Shown: positions 42,304 to 51,529, numbered from the stretch's first letter. The stretch: DNA of 64,000 bases from Rhodovulum sp. PH10 (GCF_000293785.1 NZ_AKZI01000090.1:1-64000), one strand, 5' to 3'. The notes: generated from the letters alone by a model not told the origin. Program-made: numbers and translations.

Positions 42304-43164
42304 TCACGCCGCGGCGGGCGACGCCGAAAAGCCGGCGCACGCGATCGCCTCGTCGACCGACACCCGGTCGTGGATGACTGCGCGGCACGCCTTCATCACC
42401 GCGAGCGGGTCCTTCGCCTGGAAGATCGTGCGGCCGAAGAAGATGCCGGCGGCACCCCCGTCCATGATCTGTGAGACCAGCTCGACAGTTCCACGATCGG
42501 TACCGTTGTGTGGGCCGCCGGCGAGCATTACCGGAACCGGCAGCGCCGCAGTGATGCGTTTCAGCGCCGCGACCGAGCCCGGCCAGTCGGTCTTGATCAC
42601 GTCGGCGCCCATCTCGACGCCGATGCGTGAATGGAAGCGCACGAACTCGCCGTCGTGGATCTCCTTCGGCAGTGCGCCGCGCGCGCCCATGGTCTCGATC
42701 ACATGCACCATGCCGGCCTTGCGCGCAAAAGCATTCACCTCGGAGTTCTGCTGGAACGCGCGCGTTTCTTCGGCCGGATCGTTGTGGCCGACGAACAAAT
42801 AGGTGATCACGCCCTCGGCGCCGAGCGCGACCGCATCCTCCACGCTCGCGACGAGACGGGTGAAACCGTCGGCATAAGCGAGCGGCGTGCCCTCGCGCCA
42901 CATGGTCGTCTGGTCGAGCCGCAGCACCAGCGCCGGCCCGCCATTGGCGACCAGCCGCGGCCCGTACTGCAGCGCCGAGCCGAGCGGCAAAATCACCGCA
43001 TCGACGCCGGCCTCCGCCATCTGATCGAGCGTCTCTTCCGGTCGCTCCATGCCGGCGCAGGCGCCGAGCTGGAGCGCGTGATCGAAGGCGATGCAGAAGC
43101 CGCGGTGCGTTCGCCGATCGACGATGCGCGAGAGACGAACCTGCTTGCCCAACACCTGCTGCAT
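42304..43164 (-). CDS. DhnA/LsrF-type class I aldolase, 286 aa
   Basis: A DeoC/LacD/FBP-aldolase-class-IA barrel: RGFCIAFDHALQLGACAGME, GVDAVILPLGSALQYGPRLV, EGVITYLFVGHNDPAEETRA, then MGADVIKTDWPGSVAALKRI with the Schiff-base Lys191, and PVPVMLAGGPHNGTDRGTVE, GGAAGIFFGRTIFQAKDPLA. Members include DhnA FBP aldolase, LsrF and ADH synthase; the closest function cannot be chosen. Most of these handle DHAP or its analogues, which fits a pathway whose PdxA2 step should yield DHAP. It is read in the same direction as the DeoR and DUF1537 genes, with 15 bases to deoR, so all three probably form one operon. Confidence 0.88.
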   Translation of the reverse strand: MQQVLGKQVRLSRIVDRRTHRGFCIAFDHALQLGACAGMERPEETLDQMAEAGVDAVILPLGSALQYGPRLVANGGPALVLRLDQTTMWREGTPLAYADGFTRLVASVEDAVALGAEGVITYLFVGHNDPAEETRAFQQNSEVNAFARKAGMVHVIETMGARGALPKEIHDGEFVRFHSRIGVEMGADVIKTDWPGSVAALKRITAALPVPVMLAGGPHNGTDRGTVELVSQIMDGGAAGIFFGRTIFQAKDPLAVMKACRAVIHDRVSVDEAIACAGFSASPAAA

Positions 43165-43179
43165 GACGTTTCTTTCCGG

Positions 43180-43953
43180 CTAGACGAGGTCGAAGGCGAT
43201 GCCCGCCTGGCGCAAGCGCTGCGCCGCGGCGGCATCGAGATCACGACCGATGAACACGCGGGCGAACTCGGCGAGCTCGGCGAAGTGATTGAGCGCGCGG
43301 GTCTTGAACTTTGCGGCGGCGAGCAGCAGCACCGAGCGCTCGGCCGATCCCATCAGCGCGCGCTTCATCCGCACCACCTCCTGATCCTGGTGATAGAGCG
43401 AGGTGCCGATCGCCGACGAGGCCGAGAGAAACGCCAAGTCGGCCCGCAGCTTGCTCAACGACTGCTCGCACACGAGGCCGTAAAACCCCTGCAGCGTGTC
43501 GTTGTAGGTGCCGCCGGTGAGGATGAGCTGCACGTTCGCGCGCCCCCGCAGGCGATCGCATGCTGCGAGCGAGTTGGTGATCACGGTGACGTGCTCGATG
43601 TCCTCGAGCTCGTCGCAGATCGGCAGCGTGGTGGTCGAGTCGTCGATCATGATCACGTTGCCGGGCTCGATCAGCGCGCGTGCGGCCTGCGCCAAGGCCT
43701 TCTTCTCGGCCTGCCCCATCTGCAGGCGGTAGTGAAAATTGCTCTCGAACAGCAGCGAGCTTTCGGCGGTGGCGCCGCCGCGCTCCTTGCGCAGCAGACC
43801 GCGGCTCTCGAGGAAATCGAGATCGCGATGCACCGTCATGCGGCTGACGCCGAGCCGCTCGGCCAGCTCGTCGAGCTGCACCGTCTTCTCGTTCTGAACG
43901 AGCTTGACGATCTCGTGGCGGCGCTCGTCCGGGGTCATGGTCGGCTCTCTCAT
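43180..43953 (-). CDS. DeoR-family transcriptional regulator, 257 aa
   Basis: The N-terminal winged HTH is RRHEIVKLVQNEKTVQLDEL, AERLGVSRMTVHRDLDFLES, RGLLRKERGG. The C-terminal sugar-phosphate-binding domain (DeoRC) has IEPGNVIMIDDSTTTLPICD, VTVITNSLAACDRLRGRANV, LILTGGTYNDTLQGFYG. The effector is probably a phosphorylated intermediate of the cluster. The ATG at 43953 overlaps the stop of the DUF1537 gene (ATGA), so translation is coupled; ATG 43938 is an alternative. It likely controls both this operon and the divergent pdxA2 and TRAP units through TACGAACC/TAGAACC sites. Confidence 0.92.
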   Translation of the reverse strand: MREPTMTPDERRHEIVKLVQNEKTVQLDELAERLGVSRMTVHRDLDFLESRGLLRKERGGATAESSLLFESNFHYRLQMGQAEKKALAQAARALIEPGNVIMIDDSTTTLPICDELEDIEHVTVITNSLAACDRLRGRANVQLILTGGTYNDTLQGFYGLVCEQSLSKLRADLAFLSASSAIGTSLYHQDQEVVRMKRALMGSAERSVLLLAAAKFKTRALNHFAELAEFARVFIGRDLDAAAAQRLRQAGIAFDLV

Positions 43954-45320
43954 CGTCCTGCGAGCACGCGGCCGAAGAAATCCGGACCGCCGACCTGCCC
44001 GCCCTTCAACGACATCTCGACGCCGTCGATCGCGGCGTCAGTGGAATGAATCCGGCACAGCGGCGCGCCGGGCACCAAGGGTCCGGCGACCGCGAGCGCC
44101 TCGACACCCATCGCGTCGACGGTGTGGCTCGACGAATCGCCGCCCGCCAGCACCGCGCGCGAGACGCCGGTTTTTGCGATCAGGCAGCGCATCACACGGC
44201 CCATTGCGTTACCGAGAATGCGCGAGCTGTCGAGCGCGGTGAGGCCACGCTTCTCGAGCGCGGCGCGGGTCGGCCCGAGCCGCGGATCGGCGGGGCCTCG
44301 CGCGGAATGCAGCACCACCCCGGTGCTCTTCGACAAGGCATCGGCGAGCATTTCGGCGGTCCGCGCCTCGATCTCCTCGCCGCCCTCCACCATCGCCACC
44401 GTGTCGGCAGCGATCACGAAGAATCCGTTCGCCTCCGCCCAGGCGATCTGAGACTCGGTGATCGGCGAGCAGCTGCCGCACACCGCGACGATCTTCTCTG
44501 CCGGACCGCGCGGGGTCGGCGGTGCAACGATCGGCAGGACGCCGGCGTTCGTCAGATGATCGACCAGCGCATATTCGACACCCGACGAGCCGACCAGAAA
44601 GGCCGGCCCACGCGCGGCGTGCGCGGCGATCAGCGCACCGGTCGCGCGCGTGGTCGCGGCGTCGAACGTATCGAGAATCACGAGGTCGTTGTCGGCGAGC
44701 ACCGCCTGCAACGCCGCGTCGGCATCGGGCGCGAGCATGCGGCGGAAATCGAAGCCGGCGATCCTTCGTTGCGGCGCCTGCTCCGCAAGATGGAGCCGCA
44801 GATCGGCCTCGCGCATCGGCGTCACCGGATGCTTGCTCATCGTCGGGTGGCGATCGATGCGGAAGATCTCGTGGGTGTCGCCGACGCTGCCGGCCGCGAA
44901 CAGATTGGCGAAGACGACGAAGCGCTGATGCCGCACCACGCCGACCACGACCAGCACTTTTCCGCCGAACACGGCTTGGCCGATCTCGGCGGCGCGGCCG
45001 ATATTGCCCACCTCCGGCGCGGAGTCGAACGTGGAGCAGGTCTTGTAGTGACAGAGCGGCGCGAGCGCCCGCAGCTTCGCGAAAACCTGCGGCAGATGCG
45101 CGTCCATCCAGTCCGGCGAACGGCTGCGGCTGGTGCCGGCGACGCCGACCGCGCGCAGGTTCGGCCAGCGCGTCGCGAGGTCGTCCGGGCTCGGCGGCTC
45201 GAGAAACAGCATCGCCGGCACGCCGGCCGTCGCGAGGGCCTCGAGCGAGTCGGTCGAGCCGGTGAAGTCGTCGCCGTAGAAGCTCAGGAGCGGGCCGGAG
45301 CCGCCCGGGCGGAAAGCCAT
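43950..45320 (-). CDS. DUF1537 four-carbon acid sugar kinase, 456 aa
   Basis: The N-terminal SBD_N domain begins LLSFYGDDFTGSTDSLEALA (the signature GDDFTGSxD), with CHYKTCSTFDSAPEVGNIGR. The C-terminal nucleotide-binding part has VCGSCSPITESQIAWAE, STGVVLHSARGPAD and AVLAGGDSSSHTVDAMGVEA, then GAPLCRIHS and GGQVGGPDFF. Members shown biochemically are D-threonate, L-threonate and D-erythronate kinases. With PdxA2 next door and no LtnD/OtnI/OtnC gene, D-threonate kinase is the best guess. The start at ATG 45320 (MAFRPGGSGP) is used; 33 extra upstream codons are Arg/Pro-rich. Confidence 0.92.
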   Translation of the reverse strand: MAFRPGGSGPLLSFYGDDFTGSTDSLEALATAGVPAMLFLEPPSPDDLATRWPNLRAVGVAGTSRSRSPDWMDAHLPQVFAKLRALAPLCHYKTCSTFDSAPEVGNIGRAAEIGQAVFGGKVLVVVGVVRHQRFVVFANLFAAGSVGDTHEIFRIDRHPTMSKHPVTPMREADLRLHLAEQAPQRRIAGFDFRRMLAPDADAALQAVLADNDLVILDTFDAATTRATGALIAAHAARGPAFLVGSSGVEYALVDHLTNAGVLPIVAPPTPRGPAEKIVAVCGSCSPITESQIAWAEANGFFVIAADTVAMVEGGEEIEARTAEMLADALSKSTGVVLHSARGPADPRLGPTRAALEKRGLTALDSSRILGNAMGRVMRCLIAKTGVSRAVLAGGDSSSHTVDAMGVEALAVAGPLVPGAPLCRIHSTDAAIDGVEMSLKGGQVGGPDFFGRVLAGR

Positions 45321-45407
45321 TCTCGATCCTCGCGGGCCGCCGGCCGACATGGGCGGCGGACTGTATCGCGGCCGCTCGACGTTTCGGATTGCGCTATCGG
45401 ACGACCC

Positions 45408-45437
45408 GGTTCGTACCATAAAACATGAGTGGTTCTA
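45408..45437. promoter_or_regulatory. Candidate DeoR operator pair in the kinase-pdxA2 divergent promoter
   Basis: GGTTCGTA (45408-45415) and GGTTCTA (45431-45437) are the reverse complements of TACGAACC and TAGAACC, the words found upstream of the TRAP genes at 39015-39090. They sit in an AT-richer part of the 224-base region shared by the DUF1537 kinase and pdxA2. Confidence 0.45.
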
Positions 45438-45544
45438 ACGCAATTCATGTGATATCGGGGGTGACACGGACGGCGGAGGCGCGTTTCGAGCCGCGCGACC
45501 CGCCGCGCACCCTCGACACGCGAAGACGCCAGCGAATACGTCAC

Positions 45545-46537
45545 ATGAAGACCATTGGCATGAACACCATCGGACTGACCATGGGGGATCCGGCCGGCAT
45601 CGGCCCGGAGGTGATCTGCAAGGCGCTCGGCGCGCTGCCGGCCGACGAGCGCAAGGCGACCGTGGTGATCGGCGACCCGTTGTTCATGGAGCGCGCCCGC
45701 GGACTCGTCCGCGCGAATTTTTCGTTCGTGCCGTACGGAGACACCGTGCCGGAGGGCGCCGTGCCGCTGCTCGCGATCGACGCGCCGAACCGCGATGCCA
45801 TCGTGCCCGGAAAGCTCTCGGCGGATGCCGGAGAGGCCGGCTGCCGCTGCGTGAAGAAGGCGGTGGAGATGGCGCTCGCCGGCGAGATCGACGTGATCTG
45901 CACCGCCTCGCTCAACAAGACCGCGGTGCGGATGGCGGGCTATGATCTCAACGGCCACGCGGGCCTGCTCGCGCTCTACACCGGCGTGAAGAAGAACTAT
46001 GCCGTGCTCGCCTGCCCCCAATTCGCGGTGATCCACGTCTCCACCCACGTCTCGCTCGCGCAGGCGGTGGAGCTGTGCCGCACCGAGCGCATCCTCGAGA
46101 CGATCCGCGTCGCGCAGCGCCACGTGCTCACCACCGGCGTGGCCAAGCCGCGGGTGGCGATCGCGGGCCTCAACCCGCATGCCGGCGAGGGCGGGCTCTA
46201 CGGCACCGAGGACGACGACTTCGTGGCGCCGGCGGTGGCGGCCGCGCGGGCCGAGGGCATCGACGCGCACGGGCCGATCCCCGGCGACGTGGTGTTTCAG
46301 CAGGCGATCGACGGCAAATTCGAGATCGTGGTGGCGCAGTTCCACGACCAGGGGCACATCGCGGCCAAGCTGGTCGGCGGCCACGACACCGTGAACATCA
46401 CCGCCGGCCTGCCGATCCTGCGCACCTCGGTCGATCACGGCACGGCGTTCGACATCGCCTGGAAGGGCGTCGCCGATCCGTCCAACATGAAGGCGGCGAT
46501 CGCCATGGCCCGCCGGATGAAGCCGGTGGCCGGCTGA
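45545..46537 (+). CDS. pdxA2: PdxA2-type 4-phospho-D-threonate dehydrogenase, 330 aa
   Basis: A PdxA-family oxidative decarboxylase: GLTMGDPAGIGPEVICKALG, CTASLNKTAVRMAGYDLNGH, VIHVSTHVSLAQAVELCRTE, VAIAGLNPHAGEGGLYGTED, and QFHDQGHIAAKLVGGHDTVN with metal-binding His/Asp, then RTSVDHGTAFDIAWKG. PdxA2 paralogues beside DUF1537 kinases convert 4-phospho-D-threonate (or erythronate) to DHAP and CO2 with NAD, unlike true PdxA of pyridoxal synthesis. The assignment as PdxA2 rests on context. The start at ATG 45545 (MKTIGMNTIGLTMGDPAG) is preferred; ATG 45560 is possible. It is divergent from the kinase. Confidence 0.87.
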   Translation: MKTIGMNTIGLTMGDPAGIGPEVICKALGALPADERKATVVIGDPLFMERARGLVRANFSFVPYGDTVPEGAVPLLAIDAPNRDAIVPGKLSADAGEAGCRCVKKAVEMALAGEIDVICTASLNKTAVRMAGYDLNGHAGLLALYTGVKKNYAVLACPQFAVIHVSTHVSLAQAVELCRTERILETIRVAQRHVLTTGVAKPRVAIAGLNPHAGEGGLYGTEDDDFVAPAVAAARAEGIDAHGPIPGDVVFQQAIDGKFEIVVAQFHDQGHIAAKLVGGHDTVNITAGLPILRTSVDHGTAFDIAWKGVADPSNMKAAIAMARRMKPVAG

Positions 46538-46648
46538 GACTGAGGCCGCACGCGGTGGCGGCGCTACGAACAAACCGCGAATCCGCTACACTCCGTTTCG
46601 ATTCGCGCGAGGCGCCAGCGCCTCCGCCGCACCGGAACGGACAACGTC

Positions 46649-47767
46649 ATGCGTCTCGTCCACACCGCCGACTGGCAGATCGGCAAGCCGTTTCTCCGCT
46701 TCGGCGACAAGGCCGAGGCGCTGCGCGCGGCGCGGCTCGACGCGATCGAGGCGATCGGCAGGCTCGCGGTCGCCGAGGGCGCGGGGCACGTGCTGGTCGC
46801 CGGCGACGTCTACGACAGCGAGACGCCGTCGAACGTCACGCTGCGCGCGCCGATCGAGCGCATGCGCGGCTTTCCGGGCGTCACCTGGCATCTGCTGCCG
46901 GGCAATCACGATCCCCATCGCCCGGCCGGCATCTGGGAGCGGTTCTCCGCGCTCGGCCCGCCCGCCAATATTCTCGTGCATCTCACCGCCGAGCCGGTCG
47001 ATCTCGGGCCGGAGGCGGTGCTGCTCACCGCCCCGCTGACCAGCAAGGCCGAGACGCGCGACCTCACCGCCCGCTTCGACGACACCGAGACGCCAGCCGG
47101 AAAAATCCGGGTCGGCCTCGCGCACGGCGCGGTCACCCGCTTCGGCGTAAAGGGCGACGAGGGCGAGGCCGGCAACCAGATCGATCCCACCCGCGCGGAG
47201 CGTGCGAACCTCGATTATCTGGCGCTCGGCGACTGGCACCGCACCTGCGAGATCGGCGCTAAGACGTGGTATTCGGGAACGCCCGAGCCCGACCGGTTCG
47301 ACAGCCAGACGGTCGGCACCGCGCTTCTGGTCGACATCCCGCAGGCGGGCGCCGCGCCGACCGTGACGCCACGCACCGTCGGCACCTATCGCTGGGCGAG
47401 CGAAAGCGTCGAGATCGGCGAGGCCGAGGCATTGGCGGCGCACGAGGCGGCGCTGCGCCAAACGCACGACCCGCTGTCGCGGCTGGTGCTGAAGTTTTGC
47501 GTGCGCGGCGCGCTGTCGATGGTCGGCCGGCAAGCGCTCGCGGAGTGGCTGGAGCGACTGGAGGCCGCCGTCTTTTACCTGGCCGCCGACCTCGCGGTGC
47601 GGGTGCGGCCGGAGGCGAACGACCTCGAGGCGATCGATTTCGACGGCGTGCTGCGGCGGGTGGCGGAGACGCTGAAGGCGCGGGCCGCCGACGAGACGCT
47701 GACGCTCGACGAGCGGACGATCGCCGAGGACGCGCTGATGGCGCTCTATCTCGAGGCGACCGCATGA
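46649..47767 (+). CDS. SbcD/YhaO-like DNA repair exonuclease (metallophosphoesterase), 372 aa
   Basis: All calcineurin-like metal motifs are present: LVHTADWQIGKPF, VLVAGDVYDSETPS, WHLLPGNHDPHRP, VGLAHGAV, LDYLALGDWHRTCE. The C-terminal capping part is rich in Ala/Leu/Glu. The nuclease acts on DNA ends with an SMC-type ATPase partner; that partner is encoded 25 bases downstream. The length is shorter than E. coli SbcD and closer to YhaO. The start is the ATG at 46649. Confidence 0.9.
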   Translation: MRLVHTADWQIGKPFLRFGDKAEALRAARLDAIEAIGRLAVAEGAGHVLVAGDVYDSETPSNVTLRAPIERMRGFPGVTWHLLPGNHDPHRPAGIWERFSALGPPANILVHLTAEPVDLGPEAVLLTAPLTSKAETRDLTARFDDTETPAGKIRVGLAHGAVTRFGVKGDEGEAGNQIDPTRAERANLDYLALGDWHRTCEIGAKTWYSGTPEPDRFDSQTVGTALLVDIPQAGAAPTVTPRTVGTYRWASESVEIGEAEALAAHEAALRQTHDPLSRLVLKFCVRGALSMVGRQALAEWLERLEAAVFYLAADLAVRVRPEANDLEAIDFDGVLRRVAETLKARAADETLTLDERTIAEDALMALYLEATA

Positions 47768-47791
47768 GGACGACACCGTGAGGACCGCGCC

Positions 47792-50524
47792 ATGATCATC
47801 ACCCGCCTCGCGGTCGAGGGCGTCGGCCGGTTCCGCAGTCGCCACGTCGTGCAAGGGCTCGGGCCCGGCCTCAACCTCCTGTGCGCGCCGAACGAGGCCG
47901 GCAAGTCGACGCTGTTCCGCGCGCTGCAGGCCGCCCTGTTCGCCCGCCACGGCAGCAAGACCGAGGAGCTGCGCCGCCTCGGCTGCCTCGATGCCGAGGT
48001 GCCGGCCTCGATCGAGGTCGGGTTCCGGCGCGGCGAGGCCGAGTATCTGGTGCGCAAGTCGTTCCTGCGCGGCACGGGCGCAAAACTGTCGCGGGACGGC
48101 AGCGTGGTGGCGGAAGGCCGCGCGGCGGACGAGAAGATCTGGGAGCTGCTCGACCTCGCACCCGGCGCGTCGATCGCCGAGCCGTCCACCTTCGGCCTCT
48201 TGTGGGTGCCGCAGGCGAAGTCTTTCGATGCGTACGAGCCGAGTCCGGAGGCCAAAGCCTTGCTCGGCCGGGTGATCGAGGCAGAGGTCGGCCAGGTGCT
48301 CGGCGGCGAGCGCGGCGAGCGGGTCTTGCGCAGCGTCTGCGAAAGGCTCGCGCGCGAGGCGACGGCGACCGGCCAGCCGAAGGCCGGCGGCCCGTGGCGC
48401 ACGGCGATCGAGCGGCGCGACGCCGCGAAGGCGGAGCTCGCCGCGCTGCAAGCCACCATGGCGACCCTCGAGGCCGACCGCGCCGCGCTCGCCGGCCTTT
48501 TGCGCCAGCGCGAGGCACTGTCCGACACGTCTGCGCTCGCGGCGATGCGGGCCGACCTCGCCACCGCGGCGGCCGAGCGCGACGCCGCCGCGCGCGCCGA
48601 CCATGCCGCCCAGCAGGCCGAGACCGAGCAGGCCCAGCGCGAGCTGACCGCCGAGCGTGCCCGCAAGCGCCACGAAGAGCTGGTCGGGCTCGACCAGCGC
48701 ATCGCCAGGCGCCGCGAGCAGATCGCCGCGCTCGACCGGCAACTCGCCGAGCAGACGAACGTGCTGGACGCGCAGGCCACGGTTCTGTCGACCAAAGAGC
48801 AGGCGCTCGCCAATCTCGCGGCCAAGCTCTCGGAGGCCGAGCGAGCGGCGGACCGGGCGCGCCGGCGCGAGGCGTCGGCGCGCGACGCCGAGCACGTCGA
48901 GGAACTCTCGGTGCGGCTCACGAAGGCGAGGCGCCTGCGCGACGACATCGCCCGGGTGAAGCAGGCGATCGAGCGCACGACCGTCCCGATGGAGGCGGTG
49001 AAGGCGATCGAGACGGCGCGGCGGGCGCTGGAGGCGGCGGAAGCGCGGCGCGAGGCGAAGGCGCCGCGGGTGATCGTGCGGCCCCGCCCGGCGGGTGCGG
49101 GAAAAATCCTCTGCGACGGCGCGCCGGTGACGGAGGGCCGCGAGGTCGCGGCGACGGCGCCGCTTCTCATCACGGTCGCCGATCTCGCCGAGATCGAGAT
49201 AAAACCCGCCGCCTCGCCGGACGACGACGCGGCGGTCGAGATCGCGCGCGAAAATCTCGCGAAGGCGCTGCGGACCGCGGGGGTCGCCTCGCTCGCCGAG
49301 GCGCAGGAGTGCCGCGCAAAAGCCGCCGACCTCGAGGCGGAGCGGCGCGGGCTTCTGGCCGAGCTTTCCGCCACCGCGCCAGCGGTCGGCAAGGAGGACG
49401 GCATCGCCGCGCTCGAGCGACAGCTCGCCACCGCAAAAGCCGCGCTCGACGCCCTCACCGCCGACACGGACCGTGCTCCGGACCACGCCTCCGGCGACAC
49501 GCCGGGCGAGACGAAAAAAATCGCCCTGCCCGACCGCGAGACGCTGGCGCGCGAGCGGATCGCCGCCGAGGCGGCCTGCGACCTCGCCCGCCACGCGCAC
49601 CGCACCGCCCAGGAGATGGTCTCGACCGCCCGCGAGCAGGTCGCCGCGACCCGGTTCATGTGCAAGGGCACAGAGGCCCAGATCGCCGAAGCGAACCGCG
49701 CGCTCAGGGACGGCCTCGTCCTTTGCCCGGACGCGGAGCGTGCCGACCGGCTGACCGCGCTCGCCGCCGCAGCCGGCGAGGCCCGCGTTTTGTTCGAGGC
49801 CGCCCGCGAAAAAGCGGCGGCGCTCCGCGCAGCGGTGCCGACGGCAGAGGTGCGCGCCGCCACCGAGGCGCGGGTGAAGCGGCTGACCGGCGCGATCGAG
49901 ACCAATGAGCGCCGGCTCGGCGAGGTCGAGCGGGACATCGCGGCGCTACAGGGACGCATCGCCACCCGCGGCGGCGAAGGCTTGGGCGAGCGCGAGGCGG
50001 AGGCGGTCGACGCGCTGGCGCTCGCCGAAAGCGAGCTCGCCCGCACCGACCGGCGGGTCGCCGCGCTGAAGCTGTTGAAGACCACCATCGAGGAGAGCCG
50101 GCAGGCAGCCGCCGACCAGTTTCTCGCGCCCGTCAAGACCGCGATGCGGCCCTATCTGCACGCGCTGTTCCCCGGCGCCGACGCCGCGCTCGATCCCCGC
50201 TTCGGCATCGACGGCATCTCGCGCGGCGCTGCCGCCGCAATCGAGCCGTTCGTCTCGCTGTCGGACGGCACCCGCGAGCAGGTCGCGATCATCGTGCGGC
50301 TGGCCCTCGGCCGCCTGCTCGCCGAGCGCGGAAACCCGGTGCCGGTGGTGCTCGACGATGCGCTGGTCTTCTCCGACGACGACCGCATCGAGCGGATGTT
50401 CGACGTGCTCACCCGCGCCGCCGAGAAGCAGCAGGTGATCGTGCTGACCTGCCGCAGTCGCGCCTTTCTCACCTGCGGCGGCCGGCCGCTCTCGATCGTT
50501 CCCGAGGATCTTTCGTCCGGCTAG
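47792..50524 (+). CDS. SMC/Rad50-like ATPase (YhaN/SbcC type), 910 aa
   Basis: The N-terminal nucleotide-binding half is IITRLAVEGVGRFRSRHVVQ with Walker A NLLCAPNEAGKSTLF (residues 28-42). A long coiled coil covers about 190-760 (AAQQAETEQAQRELTAERAR and similar), without an obvious CxxC zinc hook in the middle. The C-terminal half has the ABC signature VSLSDGTREQVAIIVRLALG and Walker B VPVVLDDALVFSDDDRIERM. It would clamp or process DNA ends with the upstream nuclease. The missing hook and PNEAGKST form favour YhaN over SbcC or Rad50. Both genes form a bicistron. Confidence 0.9.
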   Translation: MIITRLAVEGVGRFRSRHVVQGLGPGLNLLCAPNEAGKSTLFRALQAALFARHGSKTEELRRLGCLDAEVPASIEVGFRRGEAEYLVRKSFLRGTGAKLSRDGSVVAEGRAADEKIWELLDLAPGASIAEPSTFGLLWVPQAKSFDAYEPSPEAKALLGRVIEAEVGQVLGGERGERVLRSVCERLAREATATGQPKAGGPWRTAIERRDAAKAELAALQATMATLEADRAALAGLLRQREALSDTSALAAMRADLATAAAERDAAARADHAAQQAETEQAQRELTAERARKRHEELVGLDQRIARRREQIAALDRQLAEQTNVLDAQATVLSTKEQALANLAAKLSEAERAADRARRREASARDAEHVEELSVRLTKARRLRDDIARVKQAIERTTVPMEAVKAIETARRALEAAEARREAKAPRVIVRPRPAGAGKILCDGAPVTEGREVAATAPLLITVADLAEIEIKPAASPDDDAAVEIARENLAKALRTAGVASLAEAQECRAKAADLEAERRGLLAELSATAPAVGKEDGIAALERQLATAKAALDALTADTDRAPDHASGDTPGETKKIALPDRETLARERIAAEAACDLARHAHRTAQEMVSTAREQVAATRFMCKGTEAQIAEANRALRDGLVLCPDAERADRLTALAAAAGEARVLFEAAREKAAALRAAVPTAEVRAATEARVKRLTGAIETNERRLGEVERDIAALQGRIATRGGEGLGEREAEAVDALALAESELARTDRRVAALKLLKTTIEESRQAAADQFLAPVKTAMRPYLHALFPGADAALDPRFGIDGISRGAAAAIEPFVSLSDGTREQVAIIVRLALGRLLAERGNPVPVVLDDALVFSDDDRIERMFDVLTRAAEKQQVIVLTCRSRAFLTCGGRPLSIVPEDLSSG

Positions 50525-50632
50525 CCGGCGGCACGTCGTGCCGTCACGCAACAGTCACGGCAGTTGCATCGGCGCGCCACAGGAATCGACGACTGGTGGT
50601 AGGATCGCCGTGTCCGCTGCAACGGGCCGCGG

Positions 50633-51529
50633 ATGCCGATCCGGAAACTCCCGTCCATGCCGTCGCTGCAGGCCGTCCCCGACTTCTGGCACCCCGCCGC
50701 CGCGCGGGAGCTGCTGCGCTGGCCGCTGCCCTATCGCGGATTTGCCGACCGCTGCCTGTTGCGGGCGATCGCGCTCGCCGGCCGCGGCCGGGTGCTCGGC
50801 ATCGGCGGGCTGCAAAACATCCGCGCCGGCTACGACCCGTTCATCCTGGCGCTCAACCATTCGACCCGCACCGAGGCGGTGCTGGTGCCGGCGCTCCTGA
50901 TGCTGCACCGGGGCGGCCGGATGATCCATTTCATGGCCGACTGGAATTTCAGCCTGATCCCCGGCGTCGGCTTCGTCTATCGCCGGGCGCAAATCCTCAC
51001 GGTCACCGCAAAGCCCGCCAAGCCTGCGTTCCTGAACCGGCTGCGCCCGCTCTATCGCGGCCCGGTGCCGGTGCTCGACGTCGCCCGCGACTGCCTCGCC
51101 CGCGGCCGTGCGGTCGGCGTGTTTCCCGAAGGCACGGTGAACCGCGACCCGCACCGCCTGCTCGCCGGCCGGCGCAGCGCCGCCCTGCTCTCGCTCGAGA
51201 CCGGCGCGCCGGTGGTGCCGGTCGGCATCCGCTTCCCCACCGTCGTCGACCGGCAAATCCGCGACCGCGACCCGATGGAGGTTTTGATCGGCGCGCCGCT
51301 GGTGCCGCCGCGCACCACCGACCGGGTGTCGCCTGCCGCCGTCAAGGCGTGGCACGCGGTGGTGATGGGCGAAATCGCCCGGCTGTCCGGCAAGCGCTGG
51401 CCGCCGGCCGATTGTTCGCCCGACGACTCGTTGCCCCGCGCCTCGTCGCCCGACGAGGCGAGCCCGAAACCATCCCCGTACGCTCCGTGTCCCCAGGGAG
51501 GATCCCGATGCGACTGGACGAGCGCGTGA
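50633..51529 (+). CDS. PlsC-like acyltransferase, 298 aa
   Basis: The acyltransferase block I is FILALNHSTRTEAVLVPALL (NHxxxxE in place of the usual NHxxxxD or HxxxxD), block III VGVFPEGTVNRDPHRL, and block IV VVPVGIRFP. A hydrophobic N-terminal part precedes (LLRAIALAGRGRVLGIGGLQ). The family esterifies lysophospholipids or other acyl acceptors at the inner membrane. The C-terminal 40 residues are Ser/Pro-rich. The end overlaps the next gene (FeeM-like N-acyltransferase) by 22 bases, so the pair is probably a two-step lipid or acyl-amide unit, compare OlsB/OlsA; the direction of the analogy is speculation. Confidence 0.82.
   Translation: MPIRKLPSMPSLQAVPDFWHPAAARELLRWPLPYRGFADRCLLRAIALAGRGRVLGIGGLQNIRAGYDPFILALNHSTRTEAVLVPALLMLHRGGRMIHFMADWNFSLIPGVGFVYRRAQILTVTAKPAKPAFLNRLRPLYRGPVPVLDVARDCLARGRAVGVFPEGTVNRDPHRLLAGRRSAALLSLETGAPVVPVGIRFPTVVDRQIRDRDPMEVLIGAPLVPPRTTDRVSPAAVKAWHAVVMGEIARLSGKRWPPADCSPDDSLPRASSPDEASPKPSPYAPCPQGGSRCDWTSA

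Noticed and set aside
45425-45544. Upstream start extending pdxA2 by 40 residues
   Set aside because: It would translate through the candidate operator region and has no family similarity; ATG 45545 gives the normal N terminus.
46586-49600. 1000-codon minus-strand frame opposite the SbcD-like and YhaN-like genes
   Set aside because: Shadow of the coiled-coil gene; no motif, low-complexity Arg/Gly/Leu translation.
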